From Pseudomonadota bacterium (GTDB lineage Bacteria > Pseudomonadota > Gammaproteobacteria > Pseudomonadales > Oceanobacteraceae): a DNA stretch of 6,147 nucleotides. Of the stretch, positions 1-5,087 are shown piece by piece (within the stretch, counting starts at the first letter, position 1; every line of letters starts with the position of its first letter). The stretch is from positions 1 through 6,147 of the forward strand of contig JAEWQT010000071.1 in NCBI GenBank assembly GCA_023399105.1. Reading direction: 5' to 3'. Position numbers and translations under genes: made by a program. A model generated the notes under the pieces. That model saw only the letters and a list, made by a program, of their open reading frames with translations. It made no database searches and was not told the DNA's origin.

Positions 1-168
1 CGCGCCAAAGCGACCGAGGTATTAGTGGCCGATTCGCGCATTAAAGATTTTGATTTTCCGCTCTATCAGGCGCTGGGCCGGCACGAATCCTTTACCGTGC
101 CGGACCTCGACGAGCTGGATGAATTCCGCTGGGTTACCCTGTACCGGGCCGCTGCCAGCCCGGTCTGA
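1..168 (+). CDS. C-terminal fragment of a probable class I SAM-dependent methyltransferase (5' end outside window)
   Basis: Frame 1 is open from the first base for 55 codons and stops with TGA at 166-168. The fragment contains VLVADSRIKDF, then a PDLDE stretch and the ending FRWVTLYRA. A hydrophobic strand ending in V-A-D, followed by a terminal strand of the 'V-T-L-Y' kind, is what I expect at the end of small Rossmann-type methyltransferases related to the protein lysine / nicotinamide N-methyltransferase-like group (COG3897). The SAM-binding motif would lie upstream of the window, so the family call rests on the tail alone. The gene is the only one on the plus strand and converges on the cytochrome operon with a 3-bp gap, so it is probably functionally unrelated. 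Coding status is fairly secure from the codon pattern; the methyltransferase identity is tentative. Confidence 0.5.
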   Translation, partial: RAKATEVLVADSRIKDFDFPLYQALGRHESFTVPDLDELDEFRWVTLYRAAASPV

Positions 169-171
169 GTC

Positions 172-1374
172 TCAGGGTGCCAGCGGACTGATCTTCAGTG
201 TTGGCCCCGGCCATTGAAAACGTGTGGCGATGGCTTCCTTGCTGGCCTGCTGCAGTAATGCCAGTGTGCCGCTATCCAGTTGACTGGCGTAGGCGAGTGA
301 CTGGGCAAATGAGCGTTCATAATGCTCGCGCGGCGCCACCTGCAAACGTAACTCCACCTGTCCACTGACCTGCGGTAAGGGCGCAGTAAAACTCACCGCC
401 GCGCCCGGCGCCAGACGCTGGTCAAACAGCTCGGTCTGCAGATCGACGCTCACCTTCCAGCCCAGCACATGTTCCGCCAGCAACTGTTCCCGGCCCTCAT
501 CAAGCCACCATAACTGTGCTGTTACCTCCGGCACCATGTAGGTCGGAAAATTATGCCCGGCACCGCTATTACGCAGCGTGGCAATTACGTTCAGACCCTG
601 TTGTTGCAGATCCATGCTGAGGGCACGACCGACCATCTCCGGACTGTGAATGCCCTGCCATTGGTGGCGACGCTCCGGCATATGGCAACTCTGGCATTGA
701 ATACCCTGCGCCGGATAATCACTGGCCAGCCATTCCTGGTAGGTATCTTCGCGTAATTTACCGGCGGTGCGCGGGCCGTCATCGGGAAACTGATGACAAC
801 TGGCACAAAAACGGCTGTCGGAAAATTCCGGCCGGGGAGTAAAACCATTGTGCGCCAGCCCGACTGGCTCTGAACCATCACGGCGAACAGCACCGAAACG
901 ATTGTGGCCGCGCACATGACAGGCCGCGCAGACCACGCCATGATCACTTAAATCCGCTGAAACATAATCCGGCAAAGCCGTCTGCGGAGCTGCTGGCCAT
1001 TGCTGCTGTAAGGCCACCAGCGCTTTTTGTTCCGCCAGCGGTGCGTGGCAATCCAGACACTTATTGGCCTGATCCTGCGGCAGTAAACGCAGTTGCCATT
1101 GCACCCCTGCCGTCATGGTCTGACGGTGCAGACTGTTTGACCAATCGCTGTATTGTTGGGCATGGCATTGGCCACAGGCCGCCGGCGCCAGTGAGGCTTC
1201 CAGTGCTGAATAATGCGCCGGAGGCTGACCCTGCGCCAATAAGGGCCGTTGCCAGTGCTGGGTGATAAAATCGCTGGTTAATTCCGGCTCCCCGGCGGGG
1301 CGGGTGAACAGCCACAGGCTGCCACCCAACACCACCAGCACCAGAACCGCCGCATACAGACGAATGCTGTTCAT
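172..1374 (-). CDS. Membrane-anchored penta-heme cytochrome c, cytochrome c554-like
   Basis: A 400-residue protein with one hydrophobic segment near residues 5-23 and no clear signal-peptidase site, so it is probably an inner-membrane-anchored periplasmic cytochrome. Five CXXCH heme c sites are visible: C67-H71, C106-H110, C149-H153, C190-H194 and C227-H231. The first is followed by Q-Y-x-x-W-x-x-S-x-H (residues 74-83), the signature of the cytochrome c554/c' fold, where the histidine serves as a heme ligand. Other possible distal ligands are H145, H156, H175, H237, H243 and H274. After the heme region comes a heme-free domain of about 150 residues starting near NVIATLRNSGAGHNFPT (262-278), predicted beta-rich and common behind such heme domains. 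It is the last gene of the operon: its ATG overlaps the TGA of the TusA-like gene (ATGA, 1371-1374), and there is no good Shine-Dalgarno, so translation probably depends on coupling. Likely role: periplasmic electron transfer. Partner and substrate are unknown. Confidence 0.88.
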   Translation of the reverse strand: MNSIRLYAAVLVLVVLGGSLWLFTRPAGEPELTSDFITQHWQRPLLAQGQPPAHYSALEASLAPAACGQCHAQQYSDWSNSLHRQTMTAGVQWQLRLLPQDQANKCLDCHAPLAEQKALVALQQQWPAAPQTALPDYVSADLSDHGVVCAACHVRGHNRFGAVRRDGSEPVGLAHNGFTPRPEFSDSRFCASCHQFPDDGPRTAGKLREDTYQEWLASDYPAQGIQCQSCHMPERRHQWQGIHSPEMVGRALSMDLQQQGLNVIATLRNSGAGHNFPTYMVPEVTAQLWWLDEGREQLLAEHVLGWKVSVDLQTELFDQRLAPGAAVSFTAPLPQVSGQVELRLQVAPREHYERSFAQSLAYASQLDSGTLALLQQASKEAIATRFQWPGPTLKISPLAP

Positions 1375-1643
1375 CCGCCGCGCTGGATGGTCCAGGTAAA
1401 GGTGCCGGCGTGCTCATCCCGCTGCAGCAGTTCGTCGCCGCTGGAAGCACACAAATAGCTGATGGATTCACCGGATGAAGGATTATCAAAAATAACCGTC
1501 AGCTGTTCCTGAGCCTGCAATTTCTTTAACGCTTTTTCGGTATAAATCTGCACGTGCGGACAACCGTAACCGCGCACATCCAATTCAAACTTGCCGGCGG
1601 ATACCGGGGAAAACTTCACCGTTTCCTGTAATTTAATCGCCAT
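1371..1643 (-). CDS. TusA-family sulfur carrier protein (YeeD/TsuB-like partner of the YeeE-type transporter)
   Basis: A 90-residue cytoplasmic protein without signal peptide. LDVRGYGCPH at residues 21-30 is the TusA/SirA signature (Pfam TusA), with C28 as the expected persulfide-carrying cysteine at the start of the first helix. The usual Cys-Pro-x-Pro motif reads C-P-H-V here, so the second proline is lost. A second cysteine, C65, lies in SYLCASSGDEL; NPSSGES (54-60) is a loop also seen in TusA relatives found beside sulfur transporters. Length is slightly above the roughly 75-85 residues usual for the family. It follows the YeeE/YedE gene directly, and in Escherichia coli the TusA-like YeeD works with the YeeE thiosulfate transporter; a similar hand-over of sulfur (or selenium) to this carrier is the natural inference. 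The start at 1643 is supported by AAGGAG at 1649-1654. Its stop overlaps the start of the penta-heme cytochrome gene. Confidence 0.88.
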   Translation of the reverse strand: MAIKLQETVKFSPVSAGKFELDVRGYGCPHVQIYTEKALKKLQAQEQLTVIFDNPSSGESISYLCASSGDELLQRDEHAGTFTWTIQRGG

Positions 1644-1648
1644 AACAA

Positions 1649-1654
1649 CTCCTT
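1649..1654 (-). promoter_or_regulatory. Shine-Dalgarno of the TusA-like gene, overlapping the upstream stop codon
   Basis: On the minus strand the bases read TAAGGAG ahead of the ATG at 1643. The TAA is the stop of the transporter gene (1653-1655) and AAGGAG is the ribosome binding site, leaving 5 bases before the start codon. A ribosome finishing the transporter sits on the next initiation site, which suggests coupled translation of transporter and carrier. Confidence 0.8.
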
Positions 1655-3095
1655 AAAAATTCACCACCGAACGGTTCAGACGCCATTCGATCCAGTATTT
1701 CAATACGTTCACGGATAGATACCCGCCCAACGTCATACCCAGTAAAAATACCCAGCCACTGACATCGCCATTGGTGACGGTGGCAAAAAAGGCACCGATG
1801 TTACAGCCCATGCCAAGTCGTGAACCAATGCCCATCAGAGCGCCGCCGACAATGGCTAACAGCGCGGTTTCTGTATTCGGCCATTTCCATTTGAATTCTC
1901 CGCGGGTCAGTGCAATCACTGCCGCGCCCAGAATAATACCGATCGACATCATGCCAGGGGCATTCAGCAACGGATTGGGTAAGCCATTCTCCAGACCAAA
2001 AAACAGGTTATCGCGCATTTCGACGCCGGCACTCTCCAGCGCCCAGCCCGCCCATTGCGCCTCTTGTGTGGTGATGTACCAGTAGCCCGGATCAAACACA
2101 CTGTCCTGCAACGATAAGCCGTCACTAAAGCCCATTTGCAGTAATAACTCACCAAAATTGAAGACGTTGTAGTAGTCACGTAATTCACCGGTTACCAGCA
2201 TCTGCAAGCCCGCCAGAATGCCCAACCCAAGCCCAGCCAGCGCTGTATTTCTGGACTGCGTGAACATCGACCACAACCCCTGCAGTTCGTAGCCGATACC
2301 AGGCTGTACAGCAGGATGCTGACGCACATACATTTTGCGGTAATTCAACCGGTACAGCAGCAGCAGAATCACCAGCGCGGGCAGCACTGCCACCAGCACG
2401 GCATTACCGAATAAATATCCCCATAAACTATCCGGCAACTCCAGATAATCGGCCAGCGTGGTGCCGGATAACGTCCATAGATAACCAACAGTAAACTGGT
2501 CAAACCAACCCTCTGCGATGGCCAGTTCAGCCGGCATATCGACCGCGGCTGCGTTAGCCGCCCAGGATGCCGGTACCCAACCATCCAGCCAGCCGGTACT
2601 GCTGACAATCCAGGCCTGGGAAAACGAAATGGAAAACAGCACCAGCACGCCGCCCAGATTGCCTTCGCCGGTTTTATACAGCGAACTGGAAGCACAGCCA
2701 CCGCTGAGAACCATCCCCAGACCAAAGACCAGGCCACCGATTAATACATGCCAGCCCAACGGATGGGCATGAAACGAATTAAATCCGGCGTCCTGAATAA
2801 ACGCTGAAATAATGGCGTACAAAATAATGGCAATCAGTACCCCCACCGCCATTCTGGGTACGCCCACGGCAAATAAATCCCGGATGGCTGACGCCATACA
2901 GAAGCGGCCATACTGCAGTAATACACCGTAGGCCACACCAAACCAGGCATACACCAATAAATAGACAAAACGGGTATCGATCAGCAGATAGGTGGCCGAC
3001 GCGGCCACCACTGCTAACAAAACCCATACCGATTTTTTCCAGCTGCGCTGGTCAGAACTAACCAGCGGAGACTCGGACGCTACCGCATAAGACAT
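1653..3095 (-). CDS. YeeE/YedE-family (TsuA-type) thiosulfate or related sulfur/selenium-compound transporter
   Basis: A 480-residue polytopic inner-membrane protein with about ten hydrophobic segments (roughly 22-40, 43-62, 80-100, 115-133, 147-165, 225-248, 284-300, 380-397, 410-426, 446-465). It carries the family's three cysteine motifs: GRFCMASA (C66), GLGMVLSGGCASSSLYKTGEG (begins at 125, split around C134) and GSRLGMGCNIGAFF (C431). In characterised TsuA/YeeE proteins three such cysteines line the substrate path for thiosulfate; here they are the only cysteines in the whole protein. The chain is well over 100 residues longer than Escherichia coli YeeE, mostly through extra sequence at about 166-222 and 300-375, rich in Trp, Asp and Glu. 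YedE-type members are also linked with selenium metabolism, so substrate cannot be fixed by family alone. Start at 3095 is supported by GAGGA at 3102-3106. It lies 14 bp after the porin gene and is followed by its likely TusA-type partner. Confidence 0.9.
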   Translation of the reverse strand: MSYAVASESPLVSSDQRSWKKSVWVLLAVVAASATYLLIDTRFVYLLVYAWFGVAYGVLLQYGRFCMASAIRDLFAVGVPRMAVGVLIAIILYAIISAFIQDAGFNSFHAHPLGWHVLIGGLVFGLGMVLSGGCASSSLYKTGEGNLGGVLVLFSISFSQAWIVSSTGWLDGWVPASWAANAAAVDMPAELAIAEGWFDQFTVGYLWTLSGTTLADYLELPDSLWGYLFGNAVLVAVLPALVILLLLYRLNYRKMYVRQHPAVQPGIGYELQGLWSMFTQSRNTALAGLGLGILAGLQMLVTGELRDYYNVFNFGELLLQMGFSDGLSLQDSVFDPGYWYITTQEAQWAGWALESAGVEMRDNLFFGLENGLPNPLLNAPGMMSIGIILGAAVIALTRGEFKWKWPNTETALLAIVGGALMGIGSRLGMGCNIGAFFATVTNGDVSGWVFLLGMTLGGYLSVNVLKYWIEWRLNRSVVNF

Positions 3096-3101
3096 GATGT
3101 T

Positions 3102-3106
3102 TCCTC
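3102..3106 (-). promoter_or_regulatory. Shine-Dalgarno of the YeeE/YedE transporter gene
   Basis: GAGGA on the minus strand lies 6 bases before the ATG at 3095, within the 14-bp gap after the porin stop codon. This supports the chosen start. Confidence 0.7.
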
Positions 3107-3109
3107 AGT

Positions 3110-4267
3110 TTATAAAATAAACTGTAATCCCAGAGTCAGTTGATGGTTATCCTGCAGTGCCGGATTGCTGGCATCCGGATTGGCGTAATCGGTATGTTGA
3201 TATTCGGCGGTTAATTTCAGACTTTGGCCATCCAGATAATAGTTAGCACCCACGGCATTTATTCTGCGGTCCAGTACCCCACCAGCCAGGTTGTATTCTG
3301 AGCCATCATGACGGGCAAAGATCTGTAACCGGCCAGCACCGACCTGATTGGGAAACAGGTAGCCGGCTTTTACATAAAAGCTTTCCAGTTCGGTATTAAC
3401 CGGCAGTTTGGGATCCGGATTATTATTAATGGCATTGCCCAGATTGTAATTCAGGTAAGCTGCCGACAGGGTGTAGGTGCCACTGGCAAAGGGATACTCA
3501 AAAAACGCATCCACCGTCCAGGCTTTGTAATCTTCTTGACCACTCAGGTTGGTATAGTCAGCGTAGGCCGCACTGCCCTGATAATCATACGATGCGCCGA
3601 GGGTAAACACTTTCCGCGTGCCCAGATAAGTTCCACGGTAACCGTAATCGTACTCAGGGTCCAGTACACTCCAGTGCAGGCGGGTGGTTATACGGGCTTG
3701 TTTTTCCGGTACTTCTTCCCCTTCACGACCATCGGCAATCATCAAGCGGTATTGCAATTGGGCATCGGCAAGATTGCCCCAGATAACCGCACCGGTATCC
3801 CGGGTGCCACCAAAGGGCGTATACGATGCATCACCACGGTCGAGGGTCAGCGGTTCCAGACAGGCCTCAAGGTTTTCCCGGGAAAAGGTGTTTTTGAAAC
3901 GACCGATAATAAACCGGGTTTCATCCGAGTAATCCAGAGTCAGGTAGGCATCACGATAGTAAACCGAGCGTTCGTCATTACCGCCGCGACTGTCGCCGCC
4001 GGCTTCCAGCTGGGCATAGAATCCGACCAGATCATTTTTTTGTCCGAACAGGGTAATCCGGTTACGGCGTAAAAATGTATCGAAGGATGAACCATCGTGG
4101 TTACCGTTGGTATAACTGCGTTGTTGCGACCACAGCTGCAACGCGTAATTAATCTGTACAAAGCCCTCGTCACCAAACTCAATCGTTGGACCGGCCTGTG
4201 CACTCTGCACAGAAAAACCTAATACAGAGGCCGCACCAAGGGTGGCTAATGGTTTGAAAACATTCAT
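3110..4267 (-). CDS. extI: Outer-membrane porin, phosphate-selective (OprO/P) type, resembling ExtI of selenite/tellurite loci
   Basis: A 385-residue protein with a Sec signal peptide (hydrophobic 7-20, probable cleavage after AQA at residue 25). The mature part has the alternating hydrophobic/polar pattern and aromatic girdles of a beta-barrel, with many Tyr/Trp/Phe, and ends in LTLGLQFIL, a terminal amphipathic strand that closes with Leu instead of the common Phe. FGGTRDTGAVIWGN (152-165) and the strand pair around YKAWTVDAFFEYP...GTYTLSAAY (247-271) are what I recognise from porins of multiheme-cytochrome operons annotated as ExtI. One cysteine is present, C136, in RENLEACLEPLTLDRGD. The protein should form a channel for an anionic substrate or act as the barrel of a trans-outer-membrane conduit. 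Its ATG overlaps the tri-heme cytochrome stop by one base (TAATG), tying production of the two together. The porin fold is secure; the ExtI assignment rests on similarity from memory plus context, and a general OprO/P porin remains possible. Confidence 0.78.
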   Translation of the reverse strand: MNVFKPLATLGAASVLGFSVQSAQAGPTIEFGDEGFVQINYALQLWSQQRSYTNGNHDGSSFDTFLRRNRITLFGQKNDLVGFYAQLEAGGDSRGGNDERSVYYRDAYLTLDYSDETRFIIGRFKNTFSRENLEACLEPLTLDRGDASYTPFGGTRDTGAVIWGNLADAQLQYRLMIADGREGEEVPEKQARITTRLHWSVLDPEYDYGYRGTYLGTRKVFTLGASYDYQGSAAYADYTNLSGQEDYKAWTVDAFFEYPFASGTYTLSAAYLNYNLGNAINNNPDPKLPVNTELESFYVKAGYLFPNQVGAGRLQIFARHDGSEYNLAGGVLDRRINAVGANYYLDGQSLKLTAEYQHTDYANPDASNPALQDNHQLTLGLQFIL

Positions 4268-4791
4268 TATTGGTTTCCTTGTAAATGGAGATGCTTATCC
4301 AGATACACTCTGGCTTTGGCATGAGCCTCTGCACCGTGGCAGCTGACACAGGTTTGGGCCGGTTCAGTAACCGGGTTAGCAATTAAACTGGCATGGGCAA
4401 TGTCTTTCTTAAGAATCCGGGGATTGCCCTGATGGCAGCCAGCACAGGAATAGTTCACTTTATCGTGCTCAACGTGCCAGGGGGCCTCCGGACCGTTGGC
4501 CGGTGCCGGTGCGCGGCGGTCGTTATGACAACGGAAGCAACTGGAAGCCCCCAGACCACAGGCATTCGCCAGAGGAATGGGTGACAGGTTCTGTAACGAA
4601 CCGCCAACGGCCTGCAGCGTTTCACTGCCCCAGCCGGATGAGGATTGCTGGCTGTCGTGAGAGAGCGATTTTTCTTCATAATCCAGCAACAATTTACCAA
4701 CGTAACTCAGGGAAAAAGTTACGGATAAAAGCACTGATAAAAAAAACAGATATAAGGATATTTTTTGTTTAAATAGTCGTTTAAAAATCAT
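4267..4791 (-). CDS. Membrane-anchored tri-heme cytochrome c
   Basis: A 174-residue protein with a basic N-terminus and one hydrophobic helix (about 11-30), probably an uncleaved anchor that leaves the rest in the periplasm. A linker rich in Ser and Gln (40-70) precedes three CXXCH heme sites: C85-H89, C116-H120 and C148-H152. Candidate sixth ligands are H106, H109, H133, H157, H167 and H169, enough for bis-His coordination, giving a layout like small cytochromes of the c7/c3 type. An extra cysteine, C78, sits shortly before the first heme site. It lies between the CxC small protein and the porin, the position held by the small multiheme cytochromes in Geobacter ext loci, so electron delivery at the porin or to a periplasmic acceptor is a reasonable inference. 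The first 20 codons are strikingly AT-rich compared with the rest. Start at 4791 is supported by AAGG 8 bases upstream; the porin start overlaps its stop. Confidence 0.85.
   Translation of the reverse strand: MIFKRLFKQKISLYLFFLSVLLSVTFSLSYVGKLLLDYEEKSLSHDSQQSSSGWGSETLQAVGGSLQNLSPIPLANACGLGASSCFRCHNDRRAPAPANGPEAPWHVEHDKVNYSCAGCHQGNPRILKKDIAHASLIANPVTEPAQTCVSCHGAEAHAKARVYLDKHLHLQGNQ
4275..4280 (-). promoter_or_regulatory. Shine-Dalgarno of the porin gene, inside the cytochrome gene
   Basis: AAGGAA on the minus strand lies 7 bases before the porin ATG at 4267, within the last codons of the tri-heme cytochrome gene. With the TAATG stop/start overlap it indicates re-initiation by the same ribosomes and fixes the porin start. 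Confidence 0.75.
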
Positions 4792-4796
4792 GACAT

Positions 4797-5039
4797 TTAC
4801 CTTTTTTCAGACTTTACCTGGGCTTTCTCTTGGATTGCCGTCAGATCTTTTCCGGTTAGTTCATTGCCGCACATACAGGTTGGGCCGGATGATTTAAACC
4901 TCAGCCTGGGCTGCCTTGGCTCAACGGCAGACTGTTGTGGTGCGGCCGTAGCTGCGGACAGGGCAGTAAGTGCTTGCGGCTGAGCCTGCAGCGCGACACT
5001 GCTCACAACACTCAGCATCAGTATTAATTTCGTTACCAT
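4797..5039 (-). CDS. Small exported protein with a Cys-Met-Cys motif, possible ExtJ-type component
   Basis: An 80-residue protein. Residues 4-18 form a signal-peptide-like hydrophobic stretch, with a likely cleavage near ALQAQ (about residue 19-20); there is no lipobox cysteine. A low-complexity Ala/Gln/Pro linker (20-43) leads to a compact, basic C-terminal part: PRLRFKSSGPTCMCGNELTG (44-63) and then a charged helix to the end. The two cysteines, C55 and C57, are the only ones and form a CxC pair able to bind metal, form a strained disulfide or carry a persulfide. I do not recognise a named domain. Its place between a rhodanese and a multiheme cytochrome gene matches the small ExtJ protein of ext loci in position, but I cannot confirm homology. 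A start at 5039 is supported by GAGG at 5045-5048. The next gene begins 5 bp after its stop. Confidence 0.7.
   Translation of the reverse strand: MVTKLILMLSVVSSVALQAQPQALTALSAATAAPQQSAVEPRQPRLRFKSSGPTCMCGNELTGKDLTAIQEKAQVKSEKR
4800..4803 (-). promoter_or_regulatory. Weak Shine-Dalgarno of the tri-heme cytochrome gene
   Basis: AAGG on the minus strand lies just ahead of the TAA of the small CxC protein gene and 8 bases before the ATG at 4791. The site is modest in strength, but the surrounding run of A and T makes the region open, which should help initiation. Confidence 0.55.
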
Positions 5040-5044
5040 TGCAG

Positions 5045-5048
5045 CCTC
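5045..5048 (-). promoter_or_regulatory. Shine-Dalgarno of the small CxC protein gene
   Basis: GAGG on the minus strand lies 5 bases before the ATG at 5039 and only 2 bases below the foot of the stem-loop at 5051-5072, so folding of that hairpin could affect ribosome access. Confidence 0.5.
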
Positions 5049-5050
5049 GC

Positions 5051-5072
5051 TCTGGCGGCTGAAGCCGCCAGA
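5051..5072 (-). promoter_or_regulatory. Intergenic stem-loop between rhodanese and small CxC protein genes
   Basis: TCTGGCGGC (5051-5059) and GCCGCCAGA (5064-5072) are perfect reverse complements separated by 4 bases; on the transcript the loop reads UUCA closed by C-G. This is the only obvious structure in the 48-bp gap and the only sizeable gap in the operon. No run of U follows on either strand, so it is not a standard intrinsic terminator. It is better explained as an mRNA stability or processing element, a partial attenuator, or a modulator of translation of the next gene. Confidence 0.65.
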
Positions 5073-5087
5073 CTGATACTCATACGG

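Noticed and set aside
165..175. Palindrome CTGAGTCTCAG as a possible bidirectional terminator
   Set aside because: The centre leaves too small a loop for a stable hairpin, and no T-run follows on either strand; symmetry comes from the two TGA stops facing each other.
1061..1489. Overlapping minus-strand frame of 142 codons across the TusA/cytochrome junction
   Set aside because: It overlaps the heme-binding and TusA motifs of two convincing genes in another frame; no independent support.
2991..3009. Perfect 8-bp inverted repeat GGTGGCCG / CGGCCACC with a 3-base loop
   Set aside because: It lies inside the first membrane helix codons of the transporter and is explained by Val/Ala/Ser codons; no U-tract or regulatory context.
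3536..4072. Long open frame on the plus strand opposite the porin gene (178 codons)
   Set aside because: It is antisense to a clear signal-peptide-bearing porin, has no recognisable motif and no matching neighbours; a by-product of the porin's codon use.
4503..4520. Short tandem GCCGGT/GGTGCG repetition near 4498-4512
   Set aside because: It merely encodes the Ala-Pro-Ala-Pro linker after the first heme site of the tri-heme cytochrome; too short to be a repeat element.
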